Position numbers and translations under genes: made by a program. A DNA stretch of 64,000 nt from DASWFI01 sp036394315 (GTDB lineage: Bacteria > Patescibacteriota > Doudnabacteria > UBA920 > O2-02-FULL-48-8), in assembly GCA_036394315.1 (NCBI GenBank), contig DASWFI010000007.1, positions 1-64,000 on the forward strand, in the 5' to 3' direction. Of this stretch, positions 1-6,787 are shown one piece after another; position 1 is the stretch's first letter, and each line of letters opens with the position of its first letter. The notes beneath the pieces are model-generated. The model did not search any database. It was given only the letters and a program-made list of their open reading frames with translations, and was not told the DNA's origin.

Positions 1-138
1 TTACCAGTGAATGTTAAGATATTTAACAAAGAACTACCCCGGTATATTAATTATTACAACCAGGACAGATTACATATGGGATTAGCCTTCAAAACCCCGG
101 CGGCGGTCCTAAAAGGTTTCCAAGCTATTGGTAGTTGA
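1..138 (+). CDS. DDE transposase (IS3/IS481-like), C-terminal end, cut by window edge
   Basis: The frame is open from the window edge and ends at TGA after 45 residues. The stretch YINYYNQDRLHMGLAFKTP has the spacing of the C-terminal end of the rve/rve_3 integrase core (YxxYYNxxRxHxxLxxxTP). The DDE residues and the start lie outside the window, so intactness cannot be judged. A strong terminator follows directly. The last 24 bp of the frame plus two bases (117-140) recur exactly at 24294-24317. The family call is from this tail alone. Confidence 0.75.
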   Translation, partial: LPVNVKIFNKELPRYINYYNQDRLHMGLAFKTPAAVLKGFQAIGS

Positions 139-148
139 ACGGCTAATA

Positions 149-182
149 AACACAAAACCCGCTTTGAGCGGGCTTTGTGTTT
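149..182. terminator. Bidirectional rho-independent terminator
   Basis: ACACAAAACCCGC and GCGGGCTTTGTGT form a stem of about 13 bp with one bulge and a TTTGA loop, flanked by A and T runs. It separates the transposase tail (+) from the HU gene (-) and can serve both. Confidence 0.8.
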
Positions 183-194
183 AAAAACATTTTC

Positions 195-479
195 TTAGAG
201 AATAGAGTCTTTGGCAGCCTTTGCTACACGGAACTTCACGACAGTCTTAGCCGGAATTTTAATCGATTCGCCGGTGGCTGGATTGCGGCCCATGCGGGCT
301 TCACGGTGCTTTTTCAACAGCTTTCCCAAGCCTGGGAGGGTGAATTCCCCGCTGTTCTTAGCTTCAGCGTATGCTAGATTTGCGATAGCATCGAGCATTT
401 CGCCCACTTCTTTGCGGGTTTTGCCGGTCTTTTCGGCAAGTGCATTGAGCACTTCTGACTTGGTCATTCCTTTGGCCAT
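195..479 (-). CDS. hup: HU-family nucleoid DNA-binding protein
   Basis: 94 aa, the normal length of HU/IHF subunits. It dimerises and bends DNA in the nucleoid. The N-terminal helices (MTKSEVLNALAEKTGKT) and the DNA-binding arm GRNPATGESIKIPA near residues 64-77 are the family hallmark, followed by KTVVKFRVAK. An AAGGA sequence about 6 nt upstream supports this ATG. The gene is single, with its own promoter at 552-581 and a terminator just downstream. HU versus IHF cannot be decided from sequence alone, but the arm and lack of a paired subunit favour HU. Confidence 0.95.
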   Translation of the reverse strand: MAKGMTKSEVLNALAEKTGKTRKEVGEMLDAIANLAYAEAKNSGEFTLPGLGKLLKKHREARMGRNPATGESIKIPAKTVVKFRVAKAAKDSIL

Positions 480-551
480 ATGGATCCTTTTTGTCCCCCT
501 TAAGCCAAAGGCGTCCGGGGGTTCTTAAGAATTATTAACAATCTGTAAAAT

Positions 552-581
552 AGTATAGCAAATTCCCAATAAATACACCAA
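552..581 (-). promoter_or_regulatory. Promoter of the HU gene
   Basis: On the minus strand TTGGTG and TATACT are separated by 18 nt, with TGC before the -10 (extended -10). The roughly 70-nt leader that follows holds a CCCCC/GGGGG hairpin before the ribosome binding site. Confidence 0.6.
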
Positions 582-610
582 TCTGGCAAGCGTCAAATTG
601 GGACAAAAGA

Positions 611-640
611 AAAACCGTAGTTTTGAGTCAAAACTACGGT
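611..640 (-). terminator. Terminator of the small-gene cassette
   Basis: CCGTAGTTTT and AAAACTACGG pair perfectly around a GAGTC loop, followed on the minus strand by TTTTTCTTTT. The stop codon of the upstream minus-strand gene lies inside the stem. Confidence 0.85.
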
Positions 641-909
641 AGAGTTGTATTCTGGTCTGGAAAGTCCAGACACCCGCTCCCTGCAAGGCCGGGTTGAATA
701 GGAATGGGATCGTTTTCTGGGCTGAAAAACACCACTCCAGCGGCTGAGCCCTCAATCTCAAGACGAGCGGCAAATTTGATGGCGTCGCCCAGGGTCAGGG
801 TGCCGTCATGCAGCGGCTCGCACATTCCTCCATCTTGGGTGAGTCTTGTGACAGACCAGCCGGGTTCTTCCGGATAGCCAGCGGCAAACCGCGAATGATT
901 AAAGACCAT
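634..909 (-). CDS. Small protein of unknown function (91 aa)
   Basis: Not recognised. 91 aa, acidic to neutral, soluble, no transmembrane segment, one Cys near position 29. The start ATG is preceded by GGGAGATCC at good Shine-Dalgarno spacing, which is strong for this genome. It is the last gene of a minus-strand cassette (47 aa, 125 aa, 91 aa) with a promoter at 1601-1629 and a terminator overlapping its stop codon. Base composition is visibly GC-richer than the neighbouring HU and LUD genes, suggesting separate origin. Confidence 0.6.
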   Translation of the reverse strand: MVFNHSRFAAGYPEEPGWSVTRLTQDGGMCEPLHDGTLTLGDAIKFAARLEIEGSAAGVVFFSPENDPIPIQPGLAGSGCLDFPDQNTTLP

Positions 910-1032
910 CTGGATCTCCCATCTTTCCGAAAGGTGTTACAAGTCGCGTTGATGGGTAGCTTGCCACACACCGCCGGTGGCGAAGAGTTTCAGCAGCACT
1001 CGCCAGAAGCCTCTGAGAAACTGAAGCCCTGT

Positions 1033-1410
1033 CTAGTTGGTGGCTTGAAGACGCCTTGCGAGCATTTCGGCTTCGGTTGGGCCTTCGTCTCGTAGCCGCA
1101 GCTTGTCCCCGATTCGGCGGCCCAGCTGGTACGAAGGGTCATCCGCCTGCCACGCCGCGATTGGCAACTCACGCAGTGCGTGACGTCTCCCATCTTGATA
1201 GTTCAACATGGAGCAAGGGTTATCTGCACGAATCGTTGGACACGCCGGATCGCATGGATCCTCATGACAGAGGCCACACACCATGCGCGTCGCGCGTGTA
1301 GCGGGAACGACGACAGACTCGGGATCTCGCGGTTCATCCGGGTGATTCCACCGGTAGAACTTGTCCTTGCCGTTGATGTACGCCATGAGGTTTCGTAAAG
1401 CTCGAAACAA
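1033..1410 (-). CDS. Cys-rich small protein of unknown function (125 aa)
   Basis: Not recognised. Residues about 44-68 hold CGLCHEDPCDPACPTIRADN and a further Cys, a five-cysteine cluster that could bind metal; the C-terminal third is charged and helical. The start chosen is TTG because the preceding 47-aa ORF ends in AGAGGTGA, whose stop overlaps a Shine-Dalgarno sequence placed just before this TTG; an in-frame ATG eight codons on has no such site. It is the middle gene of a GC-rich three-gene cassette. No function is proposed. Confidence 0.6.
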   Translation of the reverse strand: MFRALRNLMAYINGKDKFYRWNHPDEPRDPESVVVPATRATRMVCGLCHEDPCDPACPTIRADNPCSMLNYQDGRRHALRELPIAAWQADDPSYQLGRRIGDKLRLRDEGPTEAEMLARRLQATN

Positions 1411-1413
1411 GAC

Positions 1414-1557
1414 TCACCTCTTTTCCTTGGGGATGGTTTGCGGGTATTTGACCATAAGTTGAGTTAGCTGAACTTGAGCAGCCGCCTTTTGAGCCTCCTT
1501 CGTGGGAGGAGGCGGGAAACGCACGAGTACTCTTAGAAGCTTAAGGAGTTGACGCAT
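1414..1557 (-). CDS. Small protein (47 aa), first gene of cassette
   Basis: ATG with GAGGCGAACC upstream, 47 residues beginning MRQLLKLLRVLVRFPPPP, ending KEKR and TGA. The N-terminus is a basic amphipathic segment, the middle is Pro-rich and the rest Ala/Gln-rich. Its stop codon is embedded in AAAAGAGGTGA, the ribosome binding site of the next gene, so the two are translationally coupled. The same stop/SD arrangement occurs in the cassette at 11075-11167. Function unknown. Confidence 0.55.
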   Translation of the reverse strand: MRQLLKLLRVLVRFPPPPTKEAQKAAAQVQLTQLMVKYPQTIPKEKR

Positions 1558-1600
1558 GGTTCGCCTCGGTTTTTGCTAGTTTAATCCTCCGTCGGAAGAC

Positions 1601-1629
1601 AGCATAGCAGCTTTTAGCATCCGCATCAA
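1601..1629 (-). promoter_or_regulatory. Promoter of the 0.6-1.6 kb cassette
   Basis: TTGATG and TATGCT on the minus strand with a 17-nt spacer, upstream of the 47-aa ORF. Confidence 0.6.
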
Positions 1630-1642
1630 TCTCTCCCTAAAC

Positions 1643-1674
1643 AAAAAAGATCGACCGAATTGTCAATCTTTTTT
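1643..1674. terminator. Terminator downstream of the LUD gene
   Basis: AAAAAAGAT-C-GAC pairs with GTC-A-ATCTTTTTT around CGAATT, with one C-A mismatch. The A and T tracts make it usable from both sides; it closes the arsR-LUD operon. Confidence 0.7.
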
Positions 1675-1724
1675 GCTGCGCTCTCCGCCAGGCCTTATTC
1701 CTCATGACCCCGAGCTTTCTAAGC

Positions 1725-2360
1725 CTAGAATCCCAGAGCTTCTTTGACGAGAATCAATCGGATTCGATTGGGTTTGATTTCACGATTTATAATCAAAAGC
1801 TTGCTAACGAAACTGCCTGTGGTGATATTGTATGCTTTATTCGCACGCTCCGACTCAAGAGGCAAAACATGGTCGTAGATCCTTTTGAATCCTTCGTCGC
1901 GATTTTTCACTATCTTTTGCGCTCCAACCACTAATACTACGTTTGGAGAACCATAAGCTTCCGATGGAATCTGACTGCCCGTATTCGAAGCAATCATGAT
2001 AGTCCCCTCTTCTGTCACAGCGTGCGCACTGCCAGTAGCCCAGTCAGCCGTAGTTCCTAAGATTGCTTTTTCTTTCGGAGAAACATTTGGATCATATAAT
2101 TTGTCCCTGACCGGTTTATATTTTCCTGAATGTAAAATTTCTTCTGTGGCTCCGATAGTATCCAGCGTGATTGAAGTATTGTTCATAATTTCCGCACCCT
2201 CTGGAATTATCTCAAACAGTTTTTTCTTTGCTTCAGCGCTATTTTCTACCACCATGGCATCAATGCCGTTAGCTTTCAAACTTTCCACGGTTTTGTTGAT
2301 TGTCTCGTCAGCGGGAATCACTGCAAATTTTTCCACAATCTTAGCTTCAGTTCTGTTCAT
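1725..2360 (-). CDS. LUD domain protein (LutC/YkgG family)
   Basis: 211 aa, the size of stand-alone LUD (DUF162) proteins. Seen: ALKANGIDAMVVENSAEAKK-type Rossmann-like start, then NNTSITLDTIG and, near the middle, GTTADWATGSAHAVTEEGTI, ending with a NPNVVLVVGAQKIV-like segment (here SPNVVLVVGAQKIV). Family members are linked to lactate utilisation (LutC) but many have no known reaction. LutA and LutB are absent here, so lactate oxidation is not implied. It lies 11 bp after an ArsR repressor gene and should share its operator at 2653-2684. Confidence 0.85.
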   Translation of the reverse strand: MNRTEAKIVEKFAVIPADETINKTVESLKANGIDAMVVENSAEAKKKLFEIIPEGAEIMNNTSITLDTIGATEEILHSGKYKPVRDKLYDPNVSPKEKAILGTTADWATGSAHAVTEEGTIMIASNTGSQIPSEAYGSPNVVLVVGAQKIVKNRDEGFKRIYDHVLPLESERANKAYNITTGSFVSKLLIINREIKPNRIRLILVKEALGF

Positions 2361-2371
2361 AAAACTTTCTC

Positions 2372-2647
2372 CTATTTAACCAACGACTGTAAATTTTTTA
2401 CAAGCGGGTCATAAATTAATTGATAATAGATGTTATTTCCTTTTCTTTTAGAATCAACTACGGCATTATCCTTCAAAAGCTGTAGGTGATGGGATACGCA
2501 TGCGACGCTCATTTCTACTTCCTTGGCAATCTCTGATACGTTCGCTGTTTTCTTACGGGACAAGAGGTTCAATATTCTAAGCCTGGTCGGATCGCCAAAC
2601 AGAGCAAAAATTCGGGCTTTACGTTCGATTTCGTTTATAGTAGGCAT
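2372..2647 (-). CDS. ArsR/SmtB-family transcriptional repressor
   Basis: 91 aa, winged helix-turn-helix. ALFGDPTRLRILNLLSRK is the typical first helix pair; SVACVSHHLQLLKDNAVVDS is the recognition helix and start of the wing. Members are dimeric repressors released by metals, oxidants or other small effectors. The CVSHH segment resembles the usual S-x-x-S-HHL recognition helix, so the single Cys there need not be a metal site. An 11-bp inverted repeat sits across the -10 box upstream, consistent with autoregulation of arsR and the LUD gene. Effector unknown. Confidence 0.9.
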   Translation of the reverse strand: MPTINEIERKARIFALFGDPTRLRILNLLSRKKTANVSEIAKEVEMSVACVSHHLQLLKDNAVVDSKRKGNNIYYQLIYDPLVKNLQSLVK

Positions 2648-2652
2648 ATTAG

Positions 2653-2684
2653 CTATTCAAGTATTCAAATGATTACTTGAATAG
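2653..2684. promoter_or_regulatory. ArsR-type operator (inverted repeat)
   Basis: CTATTCAAGTA (2653-2663) and TACTTGAATAG (2674-2684) are perfect inverted repeats; nested within is ATTCAA-N8-TTGAAT (2663-2682), the half-site style of ArsR/SmtB operators. A further ATTCAA half-site lies at about 2689-2694. The repeat overlaps the -10 box. Confidence 0.75.
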
Positions 2685-2712
2685 TATATATTCAAGGGTT
2701 CCACTCTGTCAA
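2683..2712 (-). promoter_or_regulatory. Promoter of the arsR-LUD operon
   Basis: TTGACA and TATACT with an 18-nt spacer on the minus strand, close to consensus; the -10 is covered by the operator. Confidence 0.75.
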
Positions 2713-2780
2713 GCACTTCCTGCATAACAAAAAACTAGATTATAAGGGGCTTAGATAAACTTTTCCAACGTCACTTCTAA

Positions 2781-3041
2781 TTATAGAAATATTTCATCTA
2801 CATAACACCATTTCCAGTCTTCGCCTGGCTGGAATGATCGAATCATAGGATGATTCGTGGCATGAAAATGTTTTGTGGCGTGCTTGTTTTTGGAATTATC
2901 ACAACAACCTACATGACCGCAAGATAGACACAACCGCAGATGGACCCAACTGTCCCCAATTTTTAGGCATTCTTCGCATCCCTCAGGAGTCCTGGGGGTT
3001 ATGTTCTGATCTACTTCAGTCAAATGTTTACATTGATTCAT
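2781..3041 (-). CDS. UBP-type zinc finger protein
   Basis: 86 aa made almost entirely of one ZnF-UBP domain. Cys and His ligands are visible: C4 and H6 at the start, CEEC, CLSCGHVGCC, then HATKHFHATNHPMIRSF, and a Trp-rich end (DWKWCYVDEIFL). In eukaryotes this fold binds the ubiquitin C-terminus; the bacterial stand-alone versions have no established partner, so only the zinc-binding fold is claimed. It is a single gene upstream of nothing obvious, 42 bp from tRNA-Trp on the same strand. Confidence 0.85.
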   Translation of the reverse strand: MNQCKHLTEVDQNITPRTPEGCEECLKIGDSWVHLRLCLSCGHVGCCDNSKNKHATKHFHATNHPMIRSFQPGEDWKWCYVDEIFL

Positions 3042-3083
3042 ATAAAAAGAATACCGATAAAACTAGCAAGGTTAATGTGTTTT

Positions 3084-3157
3084 TGGCAGGGGCTGTAGGA
3101 ATCGAACCCACATCTTTCCTTTTGGAGAGGAAGATACTACCATTGTACTAAGCCCCC
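3084..3157 (-). tRNA. tRNA-Trp (CCA)
   Basis: 74 nt including encoded CCA. Acceptor GGGGGCT/AGCCCCT, anticodon stem TTCCT/AGGAA with loop CTCCAAA giving anticodon CCA, T-loop TTCGATT, discriminator G as expected for tRNA-Trp. Confidence 0.97.
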
Positions 3158-3161
3158 TCGT

Positions 3162-3425
3162 TTATCTGGAAGTCTGTCTTAAGATTCTAAATAACAAACA
3201 TGCTGAAGCTATAAGAATGACCCCAAAAATAATCTTAGCAACAAAGTCTCAAGGAAAATTAATCCGATTACTGCCAGGATACTAATAACCGTTAGAAGAT
3301 AAATTAATACAGCGCTTTTTCCACTCTAGGATTAGTGACGTGACTAGGGCCTAATAAATATCCATGATTATTAGTTCAATACTCCTGCTGATCCCGGCAA
3401 ATTTTTCAATGAAATCCTTAACCAT
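3162..3425 (-). pseudogene. Frameshifted small membrane protein remnant
   Basis: The ATG overlaps the rpmG stop (TAATG). Coherent protein-like sequence continues only by changing frame three times: MVKDFIEKFAGISRSIELII, then GYLLGPSHVTNPRVEKAL, then VLIYLLTVISILAVIGLIF, then KIIFGVILIASACLLFRIL and a stop just before tRNA-Trp. The last two pieces are strongly hydrophobic, as in a two-pass membrane protein. Its place after rpmG suggested SecE, but the residues do not fit SecE. It may be a decayed gene or contain sequence errors. Confidence 0.5.
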
Positions 3426-3580
3426 TATTTGGTCTCTTTATGTTCAGTCCGCTTCTTGCACCATTTGCAAAATTTCTTAATGACCAATCGGTTCGTATTT
3501 AACTTTTTGTTCTTTCGGGAATGGTAGTTTATATGATGGCAAACCGTACATTCCATCTTTATCAAATTATCCTGTGACAT
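3425..3580 (-). CDS. rpmG: Ribosomal protein bL33
   Basis: 51 aa, too short for usual ORF cut-offs. Sequence MSQDNLIKMECTVCHHINY then KNKKLNTNRLVIKKFCKWC and KKRTEHKETK matches bL33 including both zinc knuckles CxxC (CTVC and CKWC), i.e. the four-Cys zinc-binding form. It is a structural protein of the large subunit. AAGGATG precedes the ATG. Position between tRNA-Thr and tRNA-Trp recalls the common tRNA-rpmG-secE arrangement, although no intact secE follows. Confidence 0.93.
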   Translation of the reverse strand: MSQDNLIKMECTVCHHINYHSRKNKKLNTNRLVIKKFCKWCKKRTEHKETK

Positions 3581-3598
3581 ACATCCTTTCTTAATTTA

Positions 3599-3887
3599 TG
3601 GAGCCGTTGTCCGGATTTGAACCGGAGACCTACTCCTTCACTTACACCTTTGTTTCAAAACGCATTTATCAAAGGGTTAGACTGTATCTTGCGCGTGTCG
3701 CAATAATTTGTTGCGATTTGGCGCCCCTTGTCAGTCGTTCGAGCGTAATTACAGAAATTACGCTACGGTCTTAACCTATTGCAGGTTTTTGACCGTAATT
3801 CGGGATTCACTGCTAAGTTTCCGAAGCAGTGGGCAGGAGACTTTGTGTCCCACCATGGAGTTGCTCTACCAGCTGAGCTACAACGGC
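3599..3887 (-). tRNA. tRNA-Thr (GGU) interrupted by a group I intron
   Basis: Exon 1 is 3852-3887 (36 nt, acceptor GCCGTTG, D arm, ACTCC, then ATGGT) and exon 2 is 3599-3638 (AA, GGAGT, variable loop, T arm, CAACGGC, T, CCA). Joined they give a 76-nt tRNA with anticodon loop ATGGTAA, anticodon GGT. Discriminator is U and CCA is encoded. The 213-nt insertion falls between positions 36 and 37. The discriminator matches the thrS T-box bulge at 20701-20707. Confidence 0.93.
3639..3851 (-). ncRNA. Group I intron in tRNA-Thr (GGU), no ORF
   Basis: 213 nt between exon U36 and A37. The exon ends in U and the intron ends in G, as required for group I splicing. On the minus strand the core has ACGACTG and AAGATACAGTCTAACC, giving a GACTG/CAGTC P7 helix and an S-element close to the canonical AAGATATAGTCC. 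Other helices: GCGTAATT/AATTACGC and CGCAA/TTGCG. P1 can form from exon TGGT with GCC(C)A beyond a GGGAC/GTCTC hairpin, but this is less certain. Confidence 0.85.
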
Positions 3888-3905
3888 GCGTTAAAACACC
3901 CGCAT

Positions 3906-3934
3906 AATATAACAGGAAAATGCCAAAAAATCAA
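3906..3934 (-). promoter_or_regulatory. Promoter of tRNA-Thr (GGU)
   Basis: TTGATT and TATATT with a 17-nt spacer on the minus strand, about 20 nt before the tRNA 5' end. Confidence 0.6.
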
Positions 3935-3941
3935 CCCAATG

Positions 3942-4685
3942 CTATTTCCTGATTATCGGCATGGTGAGATAAAATGTTGTACCTTTGCCCTGTATAGATT
4001 TAAACCAAATTTTTCCACCTGAAGCCTCAATGAAAGCTTTGGCAATAAACAACCCCAGGCCAGTGCCTACAGATTCTACTTTATAAACATTGCTGCCTCG
4101 AAAAAATTTATTAAACACTTGCGCTTGTTGATTCTTGGGAATACCCATGCCTGTGTCAGTGATCGCGCACTCTAAAGTTTTAAGGTCATTTTCCTTGACC
4201 CGAAGATCGATCGTGACTTTGCCGTGTTGCGGAGTGTAGGCCAAGGCATTGTTAATGAGATTATTAAACGCCTGCTTGATCTTACTCGCTTCCGTGCGGA
4301 CCACCGGAAAAGGCTCGTGTTCGACAGTGAAGGACACTTGCAACCCTTTTCTTTGGATTTCTTTTTCTTTCTCTTTAAGGAGGCTACGGATAATCACGGT
4401 AAGATCAGTGGGCTGTAGATAGAGTTTGGTTTCCCCTTTTTCCACACGCGAAACTTCCAGCAAGTCATTCACCAGTGCAATTAAGCGTTCGTTAAAAAAA
4501 ACTGTTTTTTCTATATATTCTTTTTGTTTCTTGCTCAGGGGACCGGAGCTTGGCCGCTGGAGCAATTCCAGCATCCATTTCATGCCTGATAGCGGTGTTC
4601 GCAGTTGATGCGAAGCCAAGTTGGCGAAATCCGACGCAAAGTCGCCTTCTTTTTCTTTTTTTAACTTTGATCTTTTGCCTGCCAT
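3942..4685 (-). CDS. Sensor histidine kinase, soluble, without input domain
   Basis: 247 aa: HisKA dimerisation/phosphoacceptor region with SHQLRTPLSGMKW (His26) right after a short basic N-terminus, then HATPase_c with N box INNALAYTP, G1 DTGMGIP and G2 GTGLGLFIAK. No transmembrane or PAS/GAF domain, so it must be cytoplasmic and take its signal from a partner. It is the last gene of a minus-strand operon with a CheY-like protein, two unknown small proteins and a second kinase, 9 bp after that kinase gene. Confidence 0.95.
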   Translation of the reverse strand: MAGKRSKLKKEKEGDFASDFANLASHQLRTPLSGMKWMLELLQRPSSGPLSKKQKEYIEKTVFFNERLIALVNDLLEVSRVEKGETKLYLQPTDLTVIIRSLLKEKEKEIQRKGLQVSFTVEHEPFPVVRTEASKIKQAFNNLINNALAYTPQHGKVTIDLRVKENDLKTLECAITDTGMGIPKNQQAQVFNKFFRGSNVYKVESVGTGLGLFIAKAFIEASGGKIWFKSIQGKGTTFYLTMPIIRK

Positions 4686-4694
4686 TTTTTAAAT

Positions 4695-6431
4695 TTATTT
4701 ACTGACTATAGGTAAATGCGCCAAAAAAGTCGAGCCCTTCCCGGCCTGCGAGAATGCTTCCACTTTACCGCCGTGCGCTTCCGCAATCCCTTTGGCGATA
4801 ACTAACCCTAAGCCCGTGCCTTTTTTTTCCGACATAACACCTTGTTCCAACTGAGTAAATTTATTAAATAATTTGTGCAAATGCTCTTCCGGAATACCAA
4901 CCCCTGTGTCTGTGACGGCCAAAACGAGCTGGTCAGAATCAAAAGATATTTCCTTAATTCCTGGCCAGATCATACCCAAACTGCTTACTTTTTTAAGCAG
5001 GCTCTCCCCGTCCTTCATAAAGAAGACGGATGTTGTGATTTTACCTTGTTGCGTGAATTTGATCGCATTTGATAAAAAATTATTCAAAACCTGAGAAATT
5101 TTATTTTCATCCAAAGAAAAACTGGCTGGTAATTCTGGATCTATTTTGGTTTCCAAAATGACATGATTTTCGGCCGCCAAGGATGCGAATGATTGAGTAC
5201 GATTTTTTACGACATCAGCGATGTTGGTGTCTCTTCGCAGCAATTGAAATTTCCCTGCCTCAAGTTTGGCCACATCCAACAGATCATTGACCAAGTCGAG
5301 CATGGACGCGGCATTAGAGACGATCAGCTCGATAAACTCCTGATATTTCTTTTGTTCGTTTTTAATTTTATCTTCTTTCAATAAGTTGGCTATGGATCGG
5401 ATGCCAGTGAGCGGGCTTCGGAGTTCGTGGACCATCATAGAAGTAAAATCATCGCGCATTTTTTCTACCGCTTTTTCCTTGGTGATGTCGTGAAATAAAA
5501 CTACGACACCCAAAGGCTCGTTTTGTGTATCTTTCACCGGACTTATAAGCACGCGCAAAACTTTATCCGAGAGCTTCAGTTGTTCCTCCACAATCAGTTT
5601 GTCATTGCGCATGCTTTCTTCCATCTTCGTCCGCAAATCCATTTTGGAGGAAAGCTTGTCCAAAATATCCAGAATTGTCGGCTGGGATTTCGAAATGGAA
5701 AGCATTTGCTTGGCCGTGGGATTGATAACCAACAATCGGTTTCTGGTGTCCACCATGAGTACGCCATCAGCCATGGATTCGACCATAGCATTGAGTTTGC
5801 CTTTTTCCTGGTTTAAAATATTTTCCAGTTTGGAAACCGCTGTCGAAGCCTGGTGCATGATGGTATAAAGGATCATCATTTCCTCTTCTTTGTATAATCC
5901 TACTTTAGTGGAAGAAACATTAAGCAACCCCACCGGCTGATCATTGATTACGACTGGCACGTTAAATAAAGATTTTATGGTATGTTTGTTGGATTCGTCA
6001 GTGATGGTGCCGGAGATGCTTTCATCCACGTTTTCCAATTTGATTTCCCGGGCAGTAAGGGCAGTCAGCGATGCGATCATCCGGTTTTCTACATCATCAA
6101 TAAATTTTTTGTTCACCGATTCTTCGACTATGCAGTGGAAAATTACCCGGCCTTCTTCGCCTAAAATAAGATAAGACACTGTGGAGTAATCCATTAGTTT
6201 TCGCAGAGAACTGGTCACCACGTCCACAATTTTTTGTACGTTTAAAGAATAACCGATGCGATCCCCCAATTCTTTCAAGATGGAGACTTCATACATCCGC
6301 CTTTGCATTTCGAATTCCTTGCTCTTCAAATTGTTGCGTATGCGGGCATTTTCTATCCAAACAAAAACAAAGACAATCACTGTGTAAATTGCCAGCACTA
6401 TAAAAAATTGTCCTGATTCAAATCCCGCCAT
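4695..6431 (-). CDS. Membrane-anchored GAF-PAS histidine kinase
   Basis: 578 aa. One N-terminal transmembrane segment (about residues 9-26, FIVLAIYTVIVFVFVW), a GAF-like region about 50-205, a PAS domain about 215-320 starting NAMVESMADGVLMVD, HisKA with VHELRSPLTGIRS (His335), then HATPase_c with N box NNFLSNAIKFT, DTGVGIP and GTGLGLVIAKG. It would autophosphorylate and pass phosphate to the response regulator at 7065-7463, the only one in the operon. The GAF domain suggests a small-molecule or redox signal; none can be named. Confidence 0.95.
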   Translation of the reverse strand: MAGFESGQFFIVLAIYTVIVFVFVWIENARIRNNLKSKEFEMQRRMYEVSILKELGDRIGYSLNVQKIVDVVTSSLRKLMDYSTVSYLILGEEGRVIFHCIVEESVNKKFIDDVENRMIASLTALTAREIKLENVDESISGTITDESNKHTIKSLFNVPVVINDQPVGLLNVSSTKVGLYKEEEMMILYTIMHQASTAVSKLENILNQEKGKLNAMVESMADGVLMVDTRNRLLVINPTAKQMLSISKSQPTILDILDKLSSKMDLRTKMEESMRNDKLIVEEQLKLSDKVLRVLISPVKDTQNEPLGVVVLFHDITKEKAVEKMRDDFTSMMVHELRSPLTGIRSIANLLKEDKIKNEQKKYQEFIELIVSNAASMLDLVNDLLDVAKLEAGKFQLLRRDTNIADVVKNRTQSFASLAAENHVILETKIDPELPASFSLDENKISQVLNNFLSNAIKFTQQGKITTSVFFMKDGESLLKKVSSLGMIWPGIKEISFDSDQLVLAVTDTGVGIPEEHLHKLFNKFTQLEQGVMSEKKGTGLGLVIAKGIAEAHGGKVEAFSQAGKGSTFLAHLPIVSK

Positions 6432-6459
6432 TATTTTTTGTTTCTCGTGAACGTGGTAG

Positions 6460-6765
6460 CTAAACTTTGGTACCCGATGCTAATTTGGAAAATCCCAATC
6501 CCAAAAAAACCAACCCTATCAAACTCATGATGTCCTGAAGAATTGCAGACTGTAAAGTTGGCTTTATAATCGAAAAATTGACCAATGCGTGCTCAATCGC
6601 TGAGAGAGAGAAAAATATAATCCCAATACCCAAGAGCCGAATAGCCTTGCCCACTATTCCACCATATGCCTTAGTAGTGATCATAAAATTATAAAAGACC
6701 CCAATCAGGACAACGGCTATACAGCCTTGTATAAACAAATTAGTAGTAGATTCAAATTGAAACAT
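6460..6765 (-). CDS. Small three-pass membrane protein, unknown function
   Basis: 101 aa with three hydrophobic segments, about residues 12-30, 38-60 and 78-95, and few charged residues between. Not recognised. It lies between an unknown 90-aa protein and the GAF-PAS kinase, within one operon, so it may be a membrane partner or signal input for the kinases. That link is inference from position only. Start ATG retained; no clear Shine-Dalgarno. Confidence 0.7.
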   Translation of the reverse strand: MFQFESTTNLFIQGCIAVVLIGVFYNFMITTKAYGGIVGKAIRLLGIGIIFFSLSAIEHALVNFSIIKPTLQSAILQDIMSLIGLVFLGLGFSKLASGTKV

Positions 6766-6787
6766 TTTGGTTTTTACCTCGCTATAT

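Noticed and set aside
3162..3425. Intact or decayed secE after rpmG
   Set aside because: The joined peptide lacks the SecE VSWP segment and has two or more membrane helices.
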